A stretch of DNA of 64,000 bases from Furcasterigmium furcatum (Eukaryota > Ascomycota > Sordariomycetes > Glomerellales > Plectosphaerellaceae): positions 2,887,626-2,951,625 of the forward strand of contig BCIA01000002.1 in assembly GCA_001599815.1 (NCBI GenBank), given 5' to 3'. The notes below the pieces were generated by a model. It did not search any database. It saw nothing but the letters and a program-made list of their open reading frames with translations, and was not told the DNA's origin. Position 1 is the first letter of the stretch, and the number at the start of each line of letters is the position of its first letter. Below are positions 46,204-55,551 of this stretch, piece by piece. A program made the translations under genes and the position numbers.

Positions 46204-48989
46204 ATGGACGCCACTAAACTCACCATACTCTACGTCAATCGTAGATTCAACTCCGACAGAGAGTTTCCGGCTCCCGCGCGTGGCAGCGATGTGCCTGCCC
46301 CGGAAATAGAATGGGAGGCCGACGACTTGCGACAAGATGTCGAGGTTCTGCAGGATACCTTTGCTCGAGGTTGGTTGCTTGCTTGCTCCCACAGCCCAGC
46401 TGCTCTTGTTGTTCCTCCCGTGATCGCTGACATGACATCTGCAGTCCTCATATGTTCTACAGGCGCATCATGCCTGGTCAAGTTATTTGACATACAGGAA
46501 GGCGTCGTCGTAGACCTGAAACCTGCCATGATTCTCATCGATGTCCCTGAAGATGAGAAGATTCCCCCAGAACCCGCGCCACGATCAAGGTCGCCTTCTC
46601 CGTTATCTCGGCCTGCATCCGTCGAGGCCGAAATTCACACCCCGGACGAGGAAGTGTACGGCTTGCGCCTCCTGCAGCGAATCATGACCGAGGCGCACCT
46701 TCGCAACCTGTCGAAAATGGTCGTGCCCATTCTGATTGTTGGGCAGTCGCCCAGCACCCTCGGGGGCGCCTCGGCTGGGACCCGCCCCGTCGACCGCCGT
46801 CTCGTCATGCGGTGCCTGGATCTCGGAGCCACCGATGTCATTATCAGACCGATGCACGCCAAGTGCATGATGGGCCTCGAGGTCCACGCGCACCGCGTCA
46901 AGAAGGATGCCGCCCGGGAGCAGCAGGCCATTCTGGAATTGCGACGTGGGAGGAAACGATCCTGGGTCGGAGTGAACGAGGAGAGACCGTATGCGTACCT
47001 TAGGGAGGCGATGGTATCAGGCCTTATGAAGGGCATCTGCCGACTGTCTATGGGCGAGGATGACCGGATCGCCAATGTCAGCCTCGCTGTGTCTTCCGAG
47101 CGACAGGCCGCCATCGCTGCCGCCATCGGCAAGTGGCATTTCTGCGCACACGACTTCACAGACGACGAACTGCTGGTGGCCGCCATGTTCATGTTCAAGC
47201 ACGCCCTCTCCATGCCTGAGCTCGAACGGTGGCGGATACCTGCAGGTAAGTGATGACCAGTCTCCTTCCCTGATTCGCGAGAACTCCAGGGACCTGAGCT
47301 GACCGACCAATCCAGATCAACTCGTCAATTTCTTGGTGGCTTGCCGCGCTGCCTACAACAGCTTCGTGCCCTATCACAATTTCCGGCACGTCATCGATGT
47401 TCTTCAAGCCACCTTCAGCTTTCTTGTTCAGATCGGCACCATCGCGCAGTACCCTACGGACGCTGGTGGCCCTGCTCCCACGAAATCGCCCGTTGCCAAC
47501 CTGCTGCATCCGTTCGATGGCCTGACGCTGCTCATCACGGCTATCGGCCACGATGTTGGACATCCCGGCGTCAACAACGGTTTTCTCATCACCCTCAACG
47601 CACCTCTGGCGCAGCTCTACAACGACCGATCAGTTCTCGAGTCATTTCACTGTGCGGCATACTCACAGATCCTCCGCAGGTACTGGCCCGTGGCGTTTGA
47701 TGATACCAAGATGCGCAGTCTCATGATCAGCTCCATCCTGGCCACCGACATGGGTCTTCATTTCGACTACATGAAGAAGCTAGGAGATCTGCAGGAGAAA
47801 CTGCAGGTGGACCAGTCGACTGACGGCTGGAACGGACGCATGGTGGAGGAGCAGAAGGCCCTTGCCTGCTCGCTTCTCATCAAGTGCGCAGATATCAGCA
47901 ATGTGGTGAGTTCTCGTTGAGTCTACGAAAGACCATGTGGTCGTTCTAACGCGGAAACAGGCGAGACAACATGACACTGCTCTGCAGTGGATGCATATCT
48001 TGTCCGATGAGTTTTCTAGGCAAGCATCGATGGAGGCTGAACTAGAAATCCCGACTACACTGATGGCGCCGCCAAAGAAGGACTTTGTGTCCCTCGCCAA
48101 GGCGCAGCTGGGCTTCATGAACCTTTTCGCGATCCCCCTATTCCAGGGCGTGGCTGACATCATGCCGTCGATGCGATACACCGTCGACGAGCTCGAGAAG
48201 AATAAGGAGCTTTTCGAGCGAAGGGTCAGCGAAGAGAAAGCCAAGGAGACACCTGTGCGCAAAAGACTCCTTGCAGAGGGGACCTTCTCCCCGCGAACTA
48301 TGAGTTTCGCCGTCGACCCGGAAGCACACGCATCCACCCCCAAAGCAGGTACACCGCCAGCGTCTGGAACCCCTTCAACAGTCACTGATGGGAAAAAGAC
48401 GGTTGAGCAAGAGGCACCCTCGGGCAGTACAGAGCCCCGTGACGAGGCCTTGCCCAACCCAGAGTCGATGGTCTCAGACACCCCGGAGACCCCCGAACAC
48501 AAGGCCAATGGGTTCGTTGTGCCCACGTCGTTTGACACTGTCGCAGACTTTGCGGCAAGCGATCCGTTTCGAAGCAACGAGCCGCTCAGCACGACCCCCG
48601 AGAAACCGGCGAGCCAAAATGGCAAGCAGCGGTGCAGCGAGACCACGGAAGACAGCGGGCCGGGCCAGTACCACCTGGACTGGACGTCCCAAGCGACGAG
48701 CGCGACGACGGGCAAGATGCCCCTCTCACCTAGCACCCGCGGCACCAGCATCGTCAGCGGCGAATCAGTCGATCACCGGATGAGCACCACGAAGCCACCG
48801 GCGCCGACGTCCCACGCTGCCCCATCGCCGCAGACCAGCGAGCCTCCCACGCCAAACGGGAGCATCGGCAAGACGGACGGGATCAGGGTACTAAAGAAGA
48901 AGACGAGCAGGTTCAACTTCAACCTGTTCCGCCGGAAGAAGACGCCGGCGAGCCCGCCGGTGCCGACGAACGATAGGACGACGAATTGA
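46204..48989 (+). CDS. pdeH: High-affinity 3',5'-cyclic nucleotide phosphodiesterase
   Basis: Four exons (46204-46369, 46445-47245, 47316-47905, 47961-48989) encode 861 residues. It belongs to the PDE class I family, like yeast Pde2 and Magnaporthe PdeH, which lower cAMP and so restrain PKA signalling. The catalytic domain begins in exon 2 and shows YHNFRHVIDV, the metal-binding GHDVGHPGVNN, and CADISNV before the third intron; DEFSRQASMEAELEIP follows. The ~270-residue C-terminal tail is Ser/Thr/Pro-rich and ends in a basic stretch. The first intron (46370-46444, 75 nt) is in frame with a weak donor GTTGGT but has a CTGAC branch site and CTGCAG acceptor; without splicing 25 residues would be added. 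The leader is long and holds a small uORF. Confidence 0.92.
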
Positions 48990-49021
48990 CGGGGCCCTGT
49001 TTCTGCTTGCTCTTCTATTTA

Positions 49022-49043
49022 TTCTTCTTCTTCTTCTTCTTCT
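49022..49043 (+). repeat. (TTC)n microsatellite
   Basis: About seven TTC units directly downstream of the pdeH stop codon, probably within its 3' UTR. Confidence 0.85.
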
Positions 49044-49567
49044 CATCGCGGCTCTTTATAGATGGGGGCGTCTTGCAAGAGAAAGACATGAGTTACACGG
49101 AGTGGGCGGGCATCTCTCGGTTGAAGGAAAACAAGGAGTCTCGGGAAGCCATATTTGATACCCCAGGAGGTTGTACGCAAGGGCGGGAGGTTATCTGTCT
49201 GTACAATAGTTCATGGAGGGAATGGGCGCGACGGAGTTGCGACGGCCAGGCAGCCGGCTGCCCCGGGGCGGGGTGGGAGGCCGGCCTTGCAGCGGGAGGG
49301 AAGACACTCCGACTTGTTTGATTTAAACCTCGACCTCGCGTGAGCGTTGCCGATGTGATGTAGGGGCGATGTGCAAACGTGAAATGACGAGCGCTTGAAT
49401 TATCCATGGCTGGTACGCTGTGTGACAGAAGGCTTCATCGCGTTGTCGACGGCCGTCTCAAGGTATCTTTGGTACGAACGGCGAAGCGAGGCCGCGTGGT
49501 CTATAATCATAATTCGGGCGTTACAGGCCGTTGGGTTGACGCCGGCGTGGAGTGAATGTGGGAATAC

Positions 49568-49603
49568 GAGGCAGGATTAGAGGCAGGATTAGAGGCAGGA
49601 TTA
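49568..49603 (+). repeat. Three perfect 12-bp tandem units (gaggcaggatta)
   Basis: The unit gaggcaggatta is repeated exactly three times at 49568-49579, 49580-49591 and 49592-49603 in non-coding DNA. A short minisatellite; no gene overlaps it. Confidence 0.9.
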
Positions 49604-50851
49604 TATCGTCGCCGAAGGTGCCGAGCCCAGGAGGTGGGTGCTCTGGCAAGCCTCTCATGTCCAAGGCTTGCTTGTGACACGCTCATTGCGTGCAGAAGAG
49701 ACTTTTGATATCTCCAAGCGCAGTCCCCGTGGAGTGACCGTCGAGCGAGAAACAGCTTGGACGATCTTCACGGAGCGGGGGCAGGGCACTCAGCAGAGTA
49801 AATGCCGCGGTGGACCGTGGGTGAGGAGGCAGGCAAGCAGGTTGGCAGGTATGATGGTAGACCGCGGCATATTGCATGCCTAGGGCCTATTGTAGATCAT
49901 CTATCTCAACAATCCAGGATATGTGGTCGTAGCAGTGGCTGTTTCGATCCCGCAGATGCAGACAGGGAGTTGACGAGTTAAGCCGTCGATCGTGCTGATC
50001 TCGGCCCCCCCTCATTGTCTGTTGATCGGGGGATTAATTGATTGATCAATTGAATGTGTGTGCTTTCGTGGCGCCGAGGCTGAGTGAGGATGGACGTTGC
50101 AGCTTGAGCGAGGTCAGGTCACGGGGCTCTTGACCTGGTGGAAGCATCAAGGCCATGTGATGCCATCCAAAGGATGTTGGTTTGGATGCATTTCCACCAT
50201 TCTCCGGGCTGCTGATGTAACCTGGGACTCAGGTTCCGCAGCGCAGGGCACCTCACCTTAGGGCAACCCGGCCGGCGCAGCATGGTCGGTCGGGCTGGGC
50301 ATCAGTGGGGTTTGTGGGTGATGGAGGGGGCCGGCCGGCGGCTTGCGGCGTTCTAGGCCCTAAAGGCCACTGAACAAGCTCCACAATGGGAGCCCTGAGC
50401 CACGGGGGGGTCACCTCAAGAAAAAAAATCAGCTATCATGCCGTGATCCATCCGATCCGCCCAGCTTCCGCAACCGTCTCTCGGGGACACCGCCGCCCAC
50501 CCAACTCTCCCTCCCCCCCAACCGAAGCCCCCCCTTTGCCCTCCACCCACTGTATCGCGCGCCGGACCTACCTTGCTCGGTGTGCCGTATCGTACATACC
50601 AACCTCCGCCAACAACGCTCCCATCCTTCCTCGCCTGGTGATGATCACCTTGCACCTGCATCGCGGCAACCACACCACGGGCGTTGCGTCATGACCAGAT
50701 CGAGGCGATTGGCATCCCGTTCCCCTCCCGCCGTCACACCCTCGCCTCCGAGTCCTTGTCCAAGTCTCTGCCCAAGTGCGTGAGCGAGTGAGCCTGTCCC
50801 TGTTTCGTCTCTCGCTTCCGTCGCGCCCGTTTCTTCGCTCGCTCCACCACC

Positions 50852-52777
50852 ATGGACGATGCGACGAGGCTCATTGGAGACCTGCAGCTCAAGCTCGCCC
50901 AGCTCGACGACAAAGTCTCCGCCTACCGCCAAGACATGGCTGCCGAGTTCAGGCGATATTCTGGCCAGATCCTCCAGCATCTTTCCCAGGACATCTCAGC
51001 CGAAGTCGAGCGCCGCGTCGCCGAGTCATTCCCCCAGTATCCCGCCCTCGGCCCTGAACTCCAACGTCAAGCTGACTCACCGCCCCCCGCCCTCGACGAT
51101 AACCTCGCCCTCTCTCCCTCCAACCACCAACACCACCATCACCACCACCACCACCAAAACCAACCACACGACCACCACGATAGCAAGTGGCCCGCAAGGC
51201 CGACCTCAGGATCCCCACCCCCTTCCGCCGCCGCCGCCGCCGCCGCCGCCGCCTCCCCTCTCGCGACACCCACACCGACTACCCCGACTCGCGATCGTGA
51301 CGCCCAACTCCAAGGCGTTTTCACTCCTACCTACCTGCCGCTCTTCGACGGCGCAGAGGGCGCTCCCCAGTCGCCCGGCATGGGAGGCAGCACAGAGGTC
51401 AGCAAGCGGGAGGCTGTCATTGACGAATCCTCCGCGGCCGCCACCTCTCGTGCATCATTGACGCCCCCGCGACCTTTCCACGAGCGACGTCCCACAAACG
51501 AGACGACATCCTCGGGAGGATCCGATCACACCGAATCGAAAGTACCCCGCAGCGCCATGCGACGCACCTCGTCCGGCGCAAAACCACCGCCGAGTCCCCG
51601 TCGTGTGCGCTTCGAATTCGAGGGCGGCGAGGTCCTGCCGACATCATCGCCCCAGAATTCCGAAGTCTCCCTCGTGCAATCGCACTCGCTGCACTCGTCC
51701 AGCCTGCCGCCCTTCGAAGTTGCCTCCGGCGATGACGACGAGCCCAGTGCGGAGGCCCTCCTCGGCCCGGACGAGGATAGCACCCCGCCACCGAAGAAGG
51801 TCTCGTCGTCGCAGGCCCTGCGAGCCCTGTCCCGGACGCCGCTCGATGCCGATACCATCTGGACCGTCGTCAACGCCGAGTCCCCGGAGCCGAGTGACAG
51901 GGATTCGCCACGCAGTCTCGCCTCACCGTCTCCAAGCAGGACACCCAGCAGGACGTCGTCAGCAGACTCGCCGCTGAAGACATCAGCTGTTGCATCGGAT
52001 CTTCCCCATGTAGTAGTGCAGCAACAGCACCACAAGAAAATGCTCAAATCGCCACCGCCAGAGCCGCAGATGGAGCTGAACGACGAGTACGACGATGATG
52101 ACTCCTCGGACGACGACTTCTTGGCCATGGCCAAACCTAAGGGCTTTGCTAATAAAAAGGCGCTGATGTCGCCACTGTCTAGGTCACCGCCTCGGACGAA
52201 GGTGTCACCGACGACGCCCACAAGCCCGCAGGTTTCCAGGGAGAGTAAAGAAGCACCAACGGGGACCGCACCATCGATGCAAGCACCATCTCAAAAAGAG
52301 GCAGCGGACGAGGAAGAGGACGACATGTTTCACTTCGAGGGCGGCCCGCCGTCCAAATCCCGGCCGATGCCCGCCCCCATCGAAGAGGACGAGGAAGAGG
52401 ACGAGGCGGGGGACACCTCGCAGGACGGCCTCACATTATATTCAACGTCACCCGCTGTTGCTGTACCGAAGTCGGAGGCTCCGCTACCACCTCACATGAC
52501 CTCTGGATCGGTCGGCTCTTTCAAGGGCCGGTCAGTCCACATGCCCGTCGTCAAGGACCCGGAAGTCTACGCCCAAGCAGCATCCTTAGGAGGAATCAGC
52601 TCTTTCATCGGTGGCGTCGACGGACGCTCCGGCGCAGATGAAGGCGATCTGGCGAGTTACCGGGCCAGTGTGGGCCAGGTGCTGTTCTCGGGCACACCGC
52701 GAAGCCTGACGGAACGGATGATGATGGAGGACGCGCGAGAACAGCGCCGCGCTGCAGCCGAGGGACACCAGCCATAA
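50852..52777 (+). CDS. Conserved-looking low-complexity protein of unknown function
   Basis: Single exon, 641 residues, with a good start context (caccATGg). The first ~60 residues (MDDATRLIGDLQLKLAQLDDKV...) form a likely coiled coil. A histidine run (about residues 93-101) and a poly-Ala run (about 128-137) follow. The middle is Ser/Pro/acidic, probably disordered, with many S-P sites. The last ~75 residues are different: ordered-looking, with DPEVYAQAASLGGISSFIGG, VDGRSGADEGDLASYR, and SGTPRSLTERMMMEDA. I do not recognise a family. The two ordered ends around a phosphorylatable linker suggest an adaptor or scaffold, but that is inference only. Confidence 0.8.
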   Translation: MDDATRLIGDLQLKLAQLDDKVSAYRQDMAAEFRRYSGQILQHLSQDISAEVERRVAESFPQYPALGPELQRQADSPPPALDDNLALSPSNHQHHHHHHHHQNQPHDHHDSKWPARPTSGSPPPSAAAAAAAAASPLATPTPTTPTRDRDAQLQGVFTPTYLPLFDGAEGAPQSPGMGGSTEVSKREAVIDESSAAATSRASLTPPRPFHERRPTNETTSSGGSDHTESKVPRSAMRRTSSGAKPPPSPRRVRFEFEGGEVLPTSSPQNSEVSLVQSHSLHSSSLPPFEVASGDDDEPSAEALLGPDEDSTPPPKKVSSSQALRALSRTPLDADTIWTVVNAESPEPSDRDSPRSLASPSPSRTPSRTSSADSPLKTSAVASDLPHVVVQQQHHKKMLKSPPPEPQMELNDEYDDDDSSDDDFLAMAKPKGFANKKALMSPLSRSPPRTKVSPTTPTSPQVSRESKEAPTGTAPSMQAPSQKEAADEEEDDMFHFEGGPPSKSRPMPAPIEEDEEEDEAGDTSQDGLTLYSTSPAVAVPKSEAPLPPHMTSGSVGSFKGRSVHMPVVKDPEVYAQAASLGGISSFIGGVDGRSGADEGDLASYRASVGQVLFSGTPRSLTERMMMEDAREQRRAAAEGHQP

Positions 52778-53404
52778 TCATGCGGGACCTGCGAGTCGCC
52801 GCACGCGCTGCTTTTTCATGGCCTGTCCTGTTCTGTACTATACTACACCTATACGTGTTTCTTCTTGGCTTTTGGTAAAAATCATGTACAAAAAGTTCCT
52901 TCCTGTTTCACGGCAGCGGGTGGTCCTTTTAGACGGGACGTCGGAGACGTCCGGGCGGGCTGCTTTTCTGGCGTAGGGGCAATCCAAAAGAGACGGGGTC
53001 AACTGGCACTGGCCTGGCCTGGCCTGGCCATGGTTTGAGGGGGACCAAGGTCTTGCATCGGTCTGGTGTGGGTACGACGAAGTCAGGATAGATGAATAAG
53101 GGATGAAAAGCTGCAAAAAGCACTCTGCGTTGCATTGCCGAGCGAGTCGCCTGGTCGCTGGTCGAGTGAATAAAACCCGTGTCGTCTGGTGACCATTTTC
53201 GGTGTACCGTCTTCACCGGGCAGCGGCCCGGTCAGGGACTGGAAAAGCATTAGACCGACGCCCCGCTAATCGTGCGACCAGCATTTGAGCTGGGTAGGTA
53301 CCTCAAGTCCCGAAAGCTGTCGGCGCATCATGCAATTCTTCTCGCTTGCAGACCACGACCGTCCACGACACACAGCAGCGTTGAGAGAATTCTAAACCGG
53401 CACG
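52778..53404. promoter_or_regulatory. Intergenic and PET100 promoter
   Basis: 627 bp between two plus-strand genes. A GGTACC element lies at 53297-53302, about 105 bp upstream of the PET100 ATG. A short cctgg tandem occurs at about 53011-53029. No gene seen. Confidence 0.5.
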
Positions 53405-53796
53405 ATGGGCGGGCTCAATCTCGAAGTCTTCAAGGTGTGTTTCTTCTGCCTTTTCGCCTTTCCCAAGTCGAGATGTCGAGATCGGCCCCCGGCCTGAGTC
53501 TGATCAGCATGTCGGCTCGGTCAACCACACGGCACAAGACTGACTCCTGGCTGCAGTTCGGCATGTACCTCATGTTTCCGATCGGTATCATGTACTACTT
53601 CGGCACCAATCTGGACAACCGGTTCGCGGTGGATGGGTTCTGGCCCAAGGCCGAGCATTCGCACAAGATCCCGTTCGAGCGGGATGAGATCAAGAGCGAG
53701 TATGTGCGGCTGATGCTGCGGCAGAGGCAGGTCGACCAGGCGCGGAAGCAGAGAGAGGCGAGGGAGCAGCCCGCACCGAGGGAGGAGGAGTCGTGA
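53405..53796 (+). CDS. PET100: Pet100-like cytochrome c oxidase assembly protein
   Basis: Two exons (53405-53434, 53557-53796; 122-nt intron) encode 89 residues. Exon 1 supplies only MGGLNLEVFK, which joins FGMYLMFPIGIMYYFGTNLD, the single membrane segment, and then FWPKAEHSHKIPFERDEI, all characteristic of Pet100. The protein is a mitochondrial inner-membrane chaperone for complex IV assembly. The charged C-terminal helix (about 55-89, ending in three glutamates) should face the intermembrane space or matrix. No cleavable presequence is needed. The large upstream open frame in the intron phase is not part of the gene. Confidence 0.93.
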
Positions 53797-54152
53797 TCTG
53801 GCCGCGCCGGCGCCTCGACGAACCACGCCACTGCGAGCGGTCTGACACGACAGGCTCGACACACGACTCGGATGCGACACATTGCATGCAGCGGAGGATA
53901 CAACAGAATAAGAGGCGACGCTTACTTCCCGGATCACCCGGAACGAATACTTCTGCTACGGCGTTGAGGGTCATTGGGGGCAGGGCCAGGGTCAATATGA
54001 GATCGGGCATGCGACAACGTCCGCCCCTCTCTACAAGCCCCATGGGCTTTTGTTGTTCTATATTGTAACAGTATTGTACAGCATTTGGGACAAATTGTAC
54101 ACTCTTTCGACGGAGCCAGCACGTGCAGCATGGCAGTGTTCCGTTAGGCGCA
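53797..54152. other. Intergenic between convergent PET100 and TACO1 genes
   Basis: 356 bp containing both 3' UTRs. No gene, RNA or repeat recognised. Confidence 0.5.
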
Positions 54153-55172
54153 TCACGTGTCGATGTTGTCCTCGATTCGGGACCACTCGTCCTCTGACAG
54201 GCCGCCGTTGACCGCATTCGCGTACACGGCTTGTACCTCGGGGTTCTCCTGCAGATATTCCAGAAGATCCGCTAGCAAGAGGGCGTCATGCGGCTTGTCG
54301 ACTTTGGTCTCGGTGCCCTCGTTCGTTTTCCATATGATTTCGGAGCTGAGCACTCGCCCCCCGAATCTGGGCCCCAGGGCGCTCGTTACGGAGCTTGTCA
54401 TGTTGGGCTGGGTCCAGATGACGGCGTTCCCTTCCTCGTCCGTCTCGAGGTCCTCGGCGCCGGCTTCGATGGCCTCATCCAGGACGTCGTCGACAGTAAT
54501 TGGCGGCTCCTCCGGCGCCACTTCCGACCCTTCTGGGACCTGCGGCTGCGAGGCGAAGACGACCCTCCCGAGGCGCGTGAAGAAGGACATGGCGCCGGCA
54601 CCGGCGCGGCCTTTGTGTTTCTTGATCTGGACCTTGATATCCTCGAGGCTCCGAGCCTTGTTGTCCGTCTCGACGTCGATAACTAGTGCGACACCCGGTG
54701 GCATGATGGCCTCGATGGTGACGGACTCGAGGCTCTTGCCTGTGGCGGAGCGGCCCTGCCCGCGGGCGATGGCGCCCTCGATCGTTGACTTGGGAACACC
54801 GGCTGCGTGGGTTAGCGGGTGCGAGTCGGGCGCGCGCATGAGGTGTCACCTTTCTTGGCTGCCGCGACGGCGTTTGCGAGCTGTGGGCTGCTGAGGCCGT
54901 AGACTGTCCGGGGGGAGGTGTTAGTGAGGCGCACACGAGACTGCAGGGGCCAATTGGCCTGGTAGCTTACGTCGAGAGTACACGGATATCATCTGGGAGT
55001 GTTGCGAGCGCATCACGACCTTTTGGGCGTCGGCAGCGCCTTTCTTATGCTTGATCTTGGACCATTTGTTGTGGCCGGCATCTTGCGACGGGGTTGTCGA
55101 GAAGAGACGGAGACATTGCCTGCAGACCGGTGGGCGCGTGGCATGTCTGGCCAATGTCGTGAGAGGCCTCAT
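54153..55172 (-). CDS. TACO1/YebC-family mitochondrial translational activator
   Basis: Three exons (55172-54971, 54903-54850, 54802-54153; introns 67 and 47 nt) encode 301 residues. The first ~28 residues (MRPLTTLARHATRPPVCRQ...) are basic, Ser/Thr-rich and lack acidic residues, as expected for mitochondrial import. The YebC fold starts at GHNKWSKIKHKKGAADAQK. LYGLSSPQLANAVAAAKK is encoded by the small exon 2, and GVPKSTIEGAIARGQG follows. In the family, human TACO1 promotes synthesis of COX1, and bacterial YebC relieves ribosome stalling. Residues about 200-300 (SALGPRFGGRVLSSEI, then ALLLADLLEYLQENPEV) close domains II/III. The gene sits next to PET100, another complex IV biogenesis factor. 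Confidence 0.93.
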
Positions 55173-55551
55173 GGTGTGCAGCCTGCTGGTGGTGCAACCA
55201 TGCGCATCAACACCGGACCTGTCCTGCTTCTGGATACACCCAGTCGGCAGATGTTCGATATTCAGTCGAGATGTGACCCTCAGGTGCCGCCCAAAATTTA
55301 GCGGAGACCATGCCGAGCCGGTGATTGGCGGGGCTCGCAGGCCGGATGATGACATGCCCCTGTACTGCGCCGTGACCCTTCGACCCCTTTAGGACCTAAG
55401 GTACCTGACCTGCGACTGGTTTTCGATGTCCAGTCTTCGACGAACGACACGCAGACATCTACACATTTCCACACGCCCGCCCCAAGGACCACGGTGCCGC
55501 CAACAAACCAACGACCCGGCCCAGTCCACCTCTACATACACATCCTCTCCC
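55173..55551. promoter_or_regulatory. Compact bidirectional promoter, TACO1 (-) / LAA1 (+)
   Basis: 379 bp between divergent ATGs. A GGTACC element is at 55400-55405, about 150 bp upstream of the LAA1 start used here. An in-frame ATG at 55426 would lengthen Laa1 by 42 residues. Confidence 0.55.

Larger units (their letters stand above)
48990..50851. other. Intergenic, pdeH 3' flank and promoter of the next gene
   Basis: 1.86 kb. Contains a (TTC)n tract at 49022-49043 just after the pdeH stop, three perfect 12-bp tandem units at 49568-49603, and a C-rich leader-like stretch from about 50450 to 50850. No protein-like open frame. Confidence 0.5.

Noticed and set aside
51121..51175. CAC/CAA microsatellite
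   Set aside because: It lies inside the coding sequence of the 641-residue protein and codes its histidine-rich tract, so it is described there.
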